Source: a virus
IMG/VR virus record: IMGVR_UViG_3300031705_000980
Coordinates: 1 to 23,813 of that record
Length of the DNA: 23,813 nucleotides
Direction: 5' to 3' (one strand)
Positions 4,772 through 11,517 of this stretch are shown here, in pieces; position 1 is the first letter of the stretch, and every line of letters starts with the position of its first letter. The translations under genes were made by a program, and so were the position numbers. The notes under the pieces were generated by a model. That model saw only the letters and a program-made list of their open reading frames with translations. It was not told the origin of the DNA and made no database searches.

Positions 4772-7344
4772 TTGAACTCACCTCCAACCGTTGCGTCAAG
4801 CGCAACACGCACACGGTCTGAGAAGTCTGGCGCAGTGCTTTGTAATCCGCTCTTGGCAAGATTTACATAGACCGTAAAGCTACGACCGCGCCACTTCAGC
4901 TTTCCCTCCGTGTTGACGTTAAGCTTCTCGTAGCCAAAACCACGGAGGAGCATAGACAACCGAGAAGGCCGAACAGTGGTAAAGAACTCACTCCGCAGAC
5001 GTTGTGCTATAGCGGCTGTAGTGACCACCCCACCCTCCCCGTTGCAACCTTCAAAAATATCTGACAACACTTCGGCCAGTGCAGCTTCGTCCTGCGGCAA
5101 TGTATTGCCGCGCATGACGTGTTTAAATTCTGAGTCGGGCGCGTGGCCGAAGGGTTGAAAGGTGTGTGGAATCTTGACGTTCTCTAAGTACCAGCGCAGT
5201 GCAGGGGCGTGGTCGCTGTAGGCTTTAAACACACCGGAAAAAAGACCGGGGCAACGCTCGACCATTGCGGCAACGTCGGACTCGTTTCGAGGTGTCGTGA
5301 ACGTGACAAAATATCTGCGGTCTCCGCTCTCAAGCGGGATGGCATCCTCGTGATTAGTTAACATTAAGTAGTTTGTGTAATTTGGTACTTCAAACGGGTC
5401 GCGGCCTTTTCGATGTATCGGCACTCGGTTGTTAGTAATGTACGGCTTCATTGCATTTATGATCGAGTGCGCTGTGCCTCGCTCTCCGGGCAACCGAATT
5501 TCCTCGATGATTTTTAGCGAGGAACCCTCTGCCCACGAGGTGAAGCCAGTAGATAAAACGTGCGCGTCAACTGAGCTGGCATTCGGCGCTCCAAGGCAGG
5601 CCCGCATAATCTCAGACAGCATCGTTTTACCCGCGCCCTGCGGACCTTGGATAATAGGACACCAGTTGATGTGTACTCCTTCATTTTGAATGATCCAAGC
5701 CATCCAGTAGAAGAATATCTTGCGCTCCCTACGAGGGAGAAGCAGGGTCAGCAACCGCAAAAAGCTGCCAACCGCGCGGTAGTCTGCGTCAAGCCAAGCC
5801 TCTGGAGGGCAGCCCTTTGGAACTGTCTCGGCGGACCACTCGTTTGCATATGTTATTCCTGTGCTGTCATCAGTAAAGACAGGGGGACGCCCCGGTGCAT
5901 ACATTCTTTGGCCTACTATTTTTATAGGCTTCTCGCAAAGCGACAACGCCCACACGTCGGCAGGGGCCATCAGCACACCGTCAGGGCCAGTCATCTTTCG
6001 GTTAAACTCAGCCTGAAAACCCCGTGAAGAACATCGGCGCTTGCTCTTCAGCTCCATGAACTCGTCGCCGTTCTGGAGATACACCCAACCAGCGGGCCAG
6101 CTATCCTCAAGGTCAGCGGCCACACCCTTATTGGGCGGCGTGTTCTTAGTTAACCTCTTAGGATTAAGCCACTCTCGCACTTCGCCGATCGGGTGAGGCT
6201 TAACCGTCCTGCCAGTAGACGTCACCGCCATTTCCTGCAACCTCGCCTGAATGGCTTGCGCGAGCAAGTTCCGGTCGTAGTCTCCGAGGGCTATCTCCTC
6301 ACAAATCTCTACGGTGTACTGGTCCCGCAGCTCACCCTCGTCTGCGCACCGCGCGATCTTCCGCGACCACAGTTTTCTGATCTCCTGCCGCGCGGCAGTG
6401 CGCTCTTTCTTTCCGAGGTTCTTGCACACCGACCGGATCGTGATGGGCGGTCGGTCCGAGAGCTGTGAGTTAAAAGACGTGTACTCTTTTTCGCAGATGC
6501 CTTCGACGTACTTGTCGCCCGAGCCGATGCTCCACTCATCCCAAATCTCTAAGCCCTCATCCTCACCCCCATACTGATGGTGCAGTCCCATGCCTACTCG
6601 CAGCCACTCCTCTCGGGAGCAGCTTGGATCAAGGCCAGCCAACTCTTCGGTGATCTGCTCGCGCGTAACGTCGTGCAAAACAGGGCGAAAGTTTTTCAGC
6701 GCACCGTCGAGATCGTCAACGGGCGCGGCCAATACGCTAGTTGCAGGCACTGTTAGGTAGGCAGTGAGGTCTAAGAAATCCGCGTCGATAACATGCACTT
6801 GGGGTGTCAAGTCGTCAAAAATCAGGGGTAGCATCTGGGCTTGGCAAGGGTTGTATGAGCAACTGTCGGCAGAGATGTCGTGCATACGCAAAAATTCAGG
6901 GGCTGCGATCTTGAACTGTTCGACCGTCAGCTCGACGTTGAGAGGCAGCGTGACCCGCCAACGCCTCGCCCCGCCAACGCTGTTTGCCGTCTGGAAATAG
7001 ACGCAGGCCCACGACGCATATTTCTGCGCGAGGTCGTGGTGGGATTGATCGTTTTCGTCGAGGTCTAGTATTAACTGGTCAACACCAGTGACAAACTCTA
7101 GCTTGCGCCGCGTTCCTTGCGTCTTGCCCGCTATTATATAGTGGCACTTGACCTTGAGAATATCCCGCTGCTTTTTTGGCAGCTCATGCCACGAGGACAG
7201 GCTGCCGAGGGAGGGGTCCAGCTTACTGACGTGCGTTGCACCACCTCGGATAAAGTCTCCAAAGTCTGCGATGGTGTTTAAGTTAATGCGCTTGAGGTTG
7301 TTCGCGTTAGATGCGCCCGTACCATACGTTACATTGATTGTCAT
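4768..7344 (-). CDS. Primase-helicase of the PrimPol/PriCT-2/VapE (DUF5906) type
   Basis: 858 residues. The N-terminal part (about 60-185) has LILDLDEND, a DxD-type metal motif, then RRWRVTLPL, as in archaeo-eukaryotic primase-like domains. The middle (about 225-320) has the EEWLRVGMGLHHQYGG pattern of PriCT-2. The C-terminal ATPase has Walker A GPQGAGKT at about 565-572, an acidic Walker B region IIEEIR, a sensor LTNHED near 660 and an SGDRRY arginine-finger motif near 670, as in the VirE/DUF5906 superfamily 3-like helicases; a winged-helix-like tail follows. It likely primes and unwinds phage DNA at the origin. It is a full-length single-chain primase-helicase and the main gene of the leftward operon. 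A loose GGGCAGGG precedes the start. It replaces a separate DnaB-type helicase, none of which is seen here. Confidence 0.88.
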   Translation of the reverse strand: MTINVTYGTGASNANNLKRINLNTIADFGDFIRGGATHVSKLDPSLGSLSSWHELPKKQRDILKVKCHYIIAGKTQGTRRKLEFVTGVDQLILDLDENDQSHHDLAQKYASWACVYFQTANSVGGARRWRVTLPLNVELTVEQFKIAAPEFLRMHDISADSCSYNPCQAQMLPLIFDDLTPQVHVIDADFLDLTAYLTVPATSVLAAPVDDLDGALKNFRPVLHDVTREQITEELAGLDPSCSREEWLRVGMGLHHQYGGEDEGLEIWDEWSIGSGDKYVEGICEKEYTSFNSQLSDRPPITIRSVCKNLGKKERTAARQEIRKLWSRKIARCADEGELRDQYTVEICEEIALGDYDRNLLAQAIQARLQEMAVTSTGRTVKPHPIGEVREWLNPKRLTKNTPPNKGVAADLEDSWPAGWVYLQNGDEFMELKSKRRCSSRGFQAEFNRKMTGPDGVLMAPADVWALSLCEKPIKIVGQRMYAPGRPPVFTDDSTGITYANEWSAETVPKGCPPEAWLDADYRAVGSFLRLLTLLLPRRERKIFFYWMAWIIQNEGVHINWCPIIQGPQGAGKTMLSEIMRACLGAPNASSVDAHVLSTGFTSWAEGSSLKIIEEIRLPGERGTAHSIINAMKPYITNNRVPIHRKGRDPFEVPNYTNYLMLTNHEDAIPLESGDRRYFVTFTTPRNESDVAAMVERCPGLFSGVFKAYSDHAPALRWYLENVKIPHTFQPFGHAPDSEFKHVMRGNTLPQDEAALAEVLSDIFEGCNGEGGVVTTAAIAQRLRSEFFTTVRPSRLSMLLRGFGYEKLNVNTEGKLKWRGRSFTVYVNLAKSGLQSTAPDFSDRVRVALDATVGGEFK

Positions 7345-7411
7345 TTACCCTGCCCTTCTAATTGATTTTTTACCGTGCCTTAACGGTCGGAGTACAAATA
7401 AGAGGGGCAGG

Positions 7412-7645
7412 CTACTGAGACCGGAAAACATCCGGGCGCAGTTGATGCTCAGTGACTTCGTTGTCGAGCGCATTGCACACTTGCACGACTCGTTGAGCCG
7501 GGACTGCGCCCTTAACCATCCACGACTGAACGGCTTGGGGTGTGACGTCGCAACGTCTCGCCAACTCTGACAGGTTCCCGTCGAGGATGCGTAAGAGTGC
7601 GGCTTGAAGGGCGCGGTCGGCTGATTTGAGTTGGGCTTTGGTCAT
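7412..7645 (-). CDS. Cro/YdaS-like HTH regulator
   Basis: With the start at 7645 the product is 77 residues, beginning MTKAQLKSADRALQ. Residues about 24-45 (NLSELARRCDVTPQAVQSW) are a clear helix-turn-helix, and WMVKGAVPAQRVVQVCNAL after it is characteristic of YdaS/Cro-type phage regulators. In-frame starts also exist at 7669 and 7711; none has a convincing Shine-Dalgarno, so the start is uncertain. It is the first gene of the leftward operon, divergent from the repressor gene, the usual place for Cro. It probably competes with the repressor for operators in the region 7713-7760. A gap of 67 bases separates it from the primase-helicase gene. Confidence 0.8.
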   Translation of the reverse strand: MTKAQLKSADRALQAALLRILDGNLSELARRCDVTPQAVQSWMVKGAVPAQRVVQVCNALDNEVTEHQLRPDVFRSQ

Positions 7646-7712
7646 ACTGTGGGATCGAGAACTGGACATATATAAGGTGGCCTTAGACAAGTAAGAGGTG
7701 AAAACACACATA

Positions 7713-7760
7713 AAGTGTAAATCCGTGTAACTTGTAGCAAGTGTAACTGCAACTTGTAAT
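7713..7760 (+). promoter_or_regulatory. Left operator cluster
   Basis: AAGTGTAA occurs at 7713-7720 and 7739-7746, with a one-base variant CGTGTAA around 7724-7730, and ACTTGTAA at 7752-7759. ACTTG-TAG-CAAGT at 7730-7742 is a short dyad. These are the same words, in opposite orientation, as those at 8880-8962 on the other side of the repressor gene, which points to repressor or Cro binding sites controlling the leftward transcript. Confidence 0.6.
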
Positions 7761-7874
7761 CAACACAACCGCGCTTCACAACTTTACCCCGAGTAATGCG
7801 TGTTGCTTACAACCTACGCTTGCATTTAACCTCGGTGTGACGTAGAGTGACGGTTCGCAGACTTTCTCTGCGAA

Positions 7875-7899
7875 ACTTTGCCAAGCCGATGGGCAAAGT
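7875..7899 (+). promoter_or_regulatory. 8-bp inverted repeat upstream of the repressor gene
   Basis: ACTTTGCC (7875-7882) and GGCAAAGT (7892-7899) form a perfect 8-bp dyad with a 9-base spacer. If translation begins at 7958 this lies in the leader or promoter and could be an autoregulatory site or an RNA hairpin. The sequence differs from the TTACACTT operators. Confidence 0.4.
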
Positions 7900-7957
7900 A
7901 CACTCTGCGCAAATGGCGACACGGATTAAACGCCCCCCGCACACGAAGGTTATGACC

Positions 7958-8821
7958 ATGACCAAAACTGTCCACAGCGGCTTTGCCGCGAGAGCTTCTA
8001 ACGAAGCCAAAAATCTAGGCTTAACACAGACCGAAATTTCTAAAGAGTGCGGGGTTACGCCCCAGAGCGTTCAACGCTGGTTTAGTGGCGACTCGCTTCC
8101 GAGGCCACACCACCTCCCAGTGCTTGCTAAAATGTTGCAGTGTAGCGTTGGCTTTCTCATCAGCGACACGCCAGAACTAGCTTCAGGGGGGTTCTCGATC
8201 CCGACGCCCCTGCGCGAAGAAAGCCCGCTCAAAGAAATTAACGCGCTACGAAGGTCTACAGAAGAACTAAGTACCATAGCTTCTAAACACCAGATTGCAC
8301 TGGCCGCCGCGTCAGAGGTGTGCGGGCGGACTTTGCTCGAGCAGTTAGGCTGGCATGGGTATTTTCAGGCTGGGGATATTCAGCCGACAGGTTCTCCGTA
8401 TTTAGTGTCACGCGACGGCCATGAATATTCAGTCGAGTTGCGCATGCACCCGCCGTCAGTCGCCGATACTGCTAGGATGTCAAGAGCAACAACCGCACAG
8501 AACTCACGCGGGATTACTGCATACGCTTGGTACTCAGAGCGCGTTAAATCTCTACGTTTTTTTATAGCGCCCGACCGGCTTTTCCTTACGAGACAAGGGG
8601 TTGAAATATTAAAAATGGTAGGCGTACTTCAAAGTAAAATTCGGGCTGGGATACTTGACCTTAGCGTAGGCGACGCTTCGATGTCCGAAGGCGAATACTT
8701 GGATGTCTTGTTCGGTGAACAAGACAGGGTTTATCAAAAGGTGTTTGAGTGGGTCGATCTTTTTGAGCTGGAAGAGGCCGTCGAGGCCACAAAGCATTGG
8801 GATTTGATCCGCAGTAAATAG
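7958..8821 (+). CDS. Phage repressor: XRE-type HTH with an unusual C-terminal domain
   Basis: The chosen start, ATG 7958, has AAGG (7946-7949) 8 bases upstream and gives 287 residues; ATG 7952 and a GTG at 7847 are in the same frame but less well placed. Residues about 20-65 (LTQTEISKECGVTPQSVQRW and following) are an XRE helix-turn-helix. A linker and short helical stretch follow. The C-terminal half (about 130-287) is not an S24/LexA-like peptidase: I see no Ser-Lys dyad context and no Ala-Gly cleavage site. It has a helix, then LGWHGYFQAG, then LVSRDGHEYSVELR and later LRFFIAPD, a strand order reminiscent of PD-(D/E)XK-fold proteins but without a full active site. By position and the operator array it is the lysogenic repressor; induction would then not be simple RecA-stimulated self-cleavage. 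Confidence 0.8.
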   Translation: MTKTVHSGFAARASNEAKNLGLTQTEISKECGVTPQSVQRWFSGDSLPRPHHLPVLAKMLQCSVGFLISDTPELASGGFSIPTPLREESPLKEINALRRSTEELSTIASKHQIALAAASEVCGRTLLEQLGWHGYFQAGDIQPTGSPYLVSRDGHEYSVELRMHPPSVADTARMSRATTAQNSRGITAYAWYSERVKSLRFFIAPDRLFLTRQGVEILKMVGVLQSKIRAGILDLSVGDASMSEGEYLDVLFGEQDRVYQKVFEWVDLFELEEAVEATKHWDLIRSK

Positions 8822-8835
8822 CTTCACGGATGCAG

Positions 8836-8870
8836 CCCACGCTTGTTTTACACGGGCGTGGGTATTTTTT
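8836..8870 (+). terminator. Rho-independent terminator of the repressor gene
   Basis: CCCACGC (8836-8842) pairs with GCGTGGG (8856-8862) over a 13-base loop, then TATTTTTTT. It insulates the rightward early operon from repressor transcription. Confidence 0.85.
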
Positions 8871-8879
8871 TACATTCAA

Positions 8880-8962
8880 TTACACTTTCTAGTTGACAAG
8901 TTACACTTACAAGTCTAATATCAACTCAGTTGTAACGCAGTACCGAAAAAAACCTATTACAC
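8880..8962 (+). promoter_or_regulatory. Right operator cluster
   Basis: TTACACTT occurs at 8880-8887, 8901-8908 and 8957-8964. The middle copy is embedded in ACAAGTTACACTTACAAGT (8896-8914), a symmetric arrangement with CAAGT words on each side. This is the reverse complement of the words in the left cluster and overlaps the rightward promoter. Confidence 0.65.
8893..8921 (+). promoter_or_regulatory. Rightward early promoter, sigma70 type
   Basis: TTGACA (8893-8898), a 17-base spacer and TAATAT (8916-8921) make a near-consensus promoter facing the early operon. The spacer is filled by the operator copy TTACACTT with flanking CAAGT words, so a bound repressor would block RNA polymerase. Confidence 0.8.
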
Positions 8963-8986
8963 TTTTAACGACTGAGAGCTGAAACC

Positions 8987-9385
8987 ATGATCGAAAAAAC
9001 ACTCCAAGACCTTACCGACCAGATAGTCATTCTCGCAGGCCAGATGGAAAGTCTTCGCGCCCTGCTGCCCCCGCTCGAGCAGCCTCTACAGAGAGGCCCG
9101 ACCGCCGAAGAGTGGCAAGCCGCTGTGCGCAGCTCTCCGATCGAACAGCGGGATGAGCCGCCCGAGAAGGATTACCCGCACATGCACATACCCCTCAAGG
9201 TCCAACGATCTTTGGACGATGCGAGAGGCGTCGTGATGGCTATTGCTGACACGCTGGGGCGTGACAGGGCGAAGGAGCTTGTACAGTCCTTTGGCGTTGA
9301 TCGCCTCGGCGATTTAGATGCCAGCAAGTACGACGATTTGGTTGAGACCGCGTCTGACTGGATGGTTAAGGCTGGCAAAGCGTGA
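8987..9385 (+). CDS. Hypothetical early protein, 132 residues
   Basis: First gene of the rightward operon. The N-terminus (about 1-35) is a Leu-heptad-like helix that could form a coiled coil, followed by a proline- and charge-rich linker and a C-terminal helical part with [21 protein letters not shown], a pattern seen in various phage early proteins of unknown function. No enzyme motif is visible. Its position before the nuclease and SSB genes suggests an accessory recombination or replication role, which is inference. Its stop overlaps the GTG start of the next small gene. Confidence 0.65.
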   Translation: MIEKTLQDLTDQIVILAGQMESLRALLPPLEQPLQRGPTAEEWQAAVRSSPIEQRDEPPEKDYPHMHIPLKVQRSLDDARGVVMAIADTLGRDRAKELVQSFGVDRLGDLDASKYDDLVETASDWMVKAGKA

Positions 9386-9531
9386 TTCTCTTTATCGAAG
9401 CGATCAGTCCTGCGTGGTTCAAGCTGACGGTCCAGACGCCTGCTACTGGCTCACTGGTCTTCTTTGCAAAAACGCGCGATCAAGTGACCGTCAAATGGCA
9501 CAACTACCGATTAGCAATGGAGCAACGATGA
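9382..9531 (+). CDS. Small hypothetical protein with a GTG start, 49 residues
   Basis: GTG 9382 overlaps the upstream TGA (GTGA) and the stop TGA 9529-9531 overlaps the ATG of the DUF2800 gene (ATGA). Both junctions are typical of translationally coupled phage genes. The product, starting [13 protein letters not shown] (Met in vivo), looks like a small beta-rich protein with SLVFF and QVTVKWH strands. No family was recognised. Confidence 0.6.
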   Translation: MILFIEAISPAWFKLTVQTPATGSLVFFAKTRDQVTVKWHNYRLAMEQR

Positions 9532-10742
9532 GCGCCCACGCTGTTTTTTCAGCCAGCAGCGCGCACCGCTGGATACCCTGCCCCGGCTCTATTGAGATGT
9601 GCAGGGACATTCCTGACACGTCATCGCCTGCCGCGATCGAGGGTTCAGCCGCGCACTGCGTTGCTGCCAACTTGTTAGATGGTACTGAGGCCGACGTCAA
9701 AATGCTTTACCACAAGGCAAAAGATGCGCTGGTATGGCCTTCTGAGTATCCGGGTCCGGTGGAGTTGGATGCCGACATCGTGAGACTCGATGACGCGATG
9801 TTTGAACATGCCCATGCTTACGCAGACTACTGTAACGCGATCGTTGGCGACCATTTCACCGAGGTGCGGGTCAGCTATGAGTCCTACGTCAAGGGCGGCT
9901 TTGGAACGAGCGATCACATTGTATTAGGCGACGGCGTCATGGATGTCATCGACCTCAAATACGGAAAGGGCGTACTGGTACACGCTGACAAGAACGAGCA
10001 GGGTCTGCTCTACGCCCTTGGCGCGTACCTCGAGTTTGAGTTTGCTATGTCAACGCCGCTCAAGACCATACGCATACATATATACCAGCCGCGCAGAGAT
10101 CACATCTCGGTCGCCGAGTATACGCTTGAGGAGGTTCTTGCGTTTGGGTTAGTTGCAGCCGAGGCCAGCGAGCTTGCTAGGCAGCGCCCTGCCCCACTGG
10201 TCCCCGGCAATAAGCAGTGCAGATTCTGCCTAGCAAAAGGCAAATGCCCAGCTCGGGCCGAAGAGTCAATGCGGGTTGCATGCGAAGAGTTTGGTGAGTT
10301 CGGCACTGCTCTTGAGACGTTACAAGCAGGCAAACCGCTGGCTACCAAGAATCCCGAGCTGCTGGATTACGCAGACCTTGGGCTGCTGCTAGAGCAAGTC
10401 CCTACCATCGAGGCGTGGTGCGCTGCGGTGCGAGAAGAAGCTTTTGGCGGTCTGGTCAAAGGGCTAGACGTTCCGGGTTTCAAGATTGTCGAGGGGCGCG
10501 CTAACAGGAAGTGGACAGGCAACAGCCAAGCCGAGGCCGCCCTGCTTTCGCTAGGAAAAAACCAACATGAAATTTATACGTCGTCTCTTATCTCACCCGC
10601 GCAGGCTACCAAGCTGCTGGGTAAAGCAAAAGCTCGACACCTAGAATCTGTGATCACGAAGCCCAAGGGTAAGCCCAGCGTCGTGCCAACCGATGACCCA
10701 CGCCCCGACTTTCAGTTTGACGACGGCCGTGAATTTAACTAG
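9528..10742 (+). CDS. DUF2800 family Cas4/RecB-like PD-(D/E)XK nuclease
   Basis: 404 residues from ATG 9528; [21 protein letters not shown] is the usual N-terminus of the family, and the overlap with the preceding stop confirms this start over longer in-frame alternatives. GTSDHI (about 125) and VIDLKYGKG (about 140) give the Asp and Asp-x-Lys of a PD-(D/E)XK active site. Cysteines at about 230-241 ([12 protein letters not shown]) together with the N-terminal CPGS/MC cysteines resemble the iron-sulphur cluster set of Cas4/AddB-type nucleases. It likely processes DNA ends for phage recombination or replication. It forms a conserved phage pair with the following DUF2815 gene. Confidence 0.85.
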   Translation: MSAHAVFSASSAHRWIPCPGSIEMCRDIPDTSSPAAIEGSAAHCVAANLLDGTEADVKMLYHKAKDALVWPSEYPGPVELDADIVRLDDAMFEHAHAYADYCNAIVGDHFTEVRVSYESYVKGGFGTSDHIVLGDGVMDVIDLKYGKGVLVHADKNEQGLLYALGAYLEFEFAMSTPLKTIRIHIYQPRRDHISVAEYTLEEVLAFGLVAAEASELARQRPAPLVPGNKQCRFCLAKGKCPARAEESMRVACEEFGEFGTALETLQAGKPLATKNPELLDYADLGLLLEQVPTIEAWCAAVREEAFGGLVKGLDVPGFKIVEGRANRKWTGNSQAEAALLSLGKNQHEIYTSSLISPAQATKLLGKAKARHLESVITKPKGKPSVVPTDDPRPDFQFDDGREFN

Positions 10743-10760
10743 TAAAAAAAGGAAAACGCT

Positions 10761-11333
10761 ATGAACGCAACAGCACAGAAAAAAGAAGCATCTGATACTT
10801 CAGTTGTAACAGGACAAGGCCGAGGCTCTTACGTCTCAATTTTTACCCCCCGTCTTAACGAGCTGTCGGGCAAGGAGGAATACTCTATGTCCTTCCTGAT
10901 ACCTAAAGACGACAAGGACACCATCCGCAATTTGAACGGTGCGGTGGAGGCCGCGACTGCGGCGAAGTGGCCTGACGCTGGCAAGCGTCCCCCGAACTTG
11001 CGCCATCCCCTTCGGGACGGCGACGCTGAGAAACCTAACGACCCAGCATACGACGGTTGTTATTGGATCAACGTCAAGACCAAGAACATGCCGGGGATTG
11101 TGGACGCGAAGGTCCAACCTGTTATAGACGCGCGCGATTTTGTGAGCGGAGACTATTGCAGGGTGTCGGTTAACGCCTATGCCTACGATCAGAAGGGCAA
11201 CCGAGGCGTCGCCTTCGGGCTGAACAATGTTCAAGTCACCGGAAAAGGCGAGCCGCTCTCGGGCGTTGGCCGACGTGCCGAGGACGAGTTCAGCGCCATC
11301 AAGGACACGTCCGACGCTGATCCTTGGATGTAA
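10761..11333 (+). CDS. DUF2815 family single-stranded DNA-binding-like protein
   Basis: 190 residues; GRGSYVSIFTPRLNELSGKE, then YSMSFLIPKDD and a later DPAYDGCYWINVKTK are family hallmarks. DUF2815 proteins are predicted OB-fold ssDNA-binding proteins akin to T7 gp2.5, and the C-terminus here is acidic with a hydrophobic end (DTSDADPWM), as in SSB tails that recruit partners. AAGGAAAA lies before the start. Placement between a RecB-like nuclease and the DNA polymerase supports a role in coating ssDNA during replication or recombination. Confidence 0.82.
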   Translation: MNATAQKKEASDTSVVTGQGRGSYVSIFTPRLNELSGKEEYSMSFLIPKDDKDTIRNLNGAVEAATAAKWPDAGKRPPNLRHPLRDGDAEKPNDPAYDGCYWINVKTKNMPGIVDAKVQPVIDARDFVSGDYCRVSVNAYAYDQKGNRGVAFGLNNVQVTGKGEPLSGVGRRAEDEFSAIKDTSDADPWM

Positions 11334-11379
11334 AAAGTAGAGAGTGTGCGCTAAGGAGGCCCAGTGGCGCATCATTGAA

Positions 11380-11403
11380 GGGAGGGGTGACATTGCCCCT
11401 CCC
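11380..11403 (+). other. 8-bp hairpin after the SSB-like gene
   Basis: GGGAGGGG (11380-11387) and CCCCTCCC (11396-11403) form a perfect GC-rich stem with an 8-base loop. It lacks a T-run; it may stabilise the 3' end of the highly expressed SSB-like message or retard polymerase. Confidence 0.5.
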
Positions 11404-11477
11404 TGACAAAATAACGCCTTCAGCCAGCCGCGCAACTACTCCTAGTTACATAGTTTTACGCGAAGGGCTGGCCGCTT

Positions 11478-11503
11478 GGCCCCCGTGACGGGCCTTTTTT
11501 TTG
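11478..11503 (+). terminator. Intrinsic terminator between SSB-like and polymerase genes
   Basis: GGCCC (11478-11482), a 7-base loop and GGGCC (11490-11494) are followed by a run of eight T. It ends only two bases before the ribosome binding site of the polymerase. It probably terminates part of the transcription, lowering polymerase relative to SSB. Confidence 0.75.
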
Positions 11504-11517
11504 TTAAGGAGATTTTT

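Larger units (their letters stand above)
7646..7957. promoter_or_regulatory. Divergent control region between Cro-like and repressor genes
   Basis: About 310 bases without a required coding function. It contains the left operator cluster (7713-7760) and a palindrome before the repressor start (7875-7899). I could not pick a convincing minus-strand promoter. For the repressor a weak candidate is TTGCAT 7820-7825, 17 bases, TAGAGT 7843-7848, matching consensus only partly. Confidence 0.6.

Noticed and set aside
7847-7957. GTG start at 7847 for the repressor
   Set aside because: No ribosome site; the extension would cover the control region and its palindrome and adds no recognisable domain.
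9318-9527. Earlier start for the DUF2800 protein
   Set aside because: It would overlap two other genes, and the family's N-terminus [15 protein letters not shown] begins at 9528 with an ATGA overlap.
11387-11488. 33-codon GTG-started ORF between the SSB-like and polymerase genes
   Set aside because: Starts inside one hairpin and stops inside another, with no usable ribosome site spacing.
11476-11517. TTG start at 11476 for the polymerase
   Set aside because: The extra residues are coded by the terminator hairpin and T-run, there is no Shine-Dalgarno, and the real one lies downstream of it.
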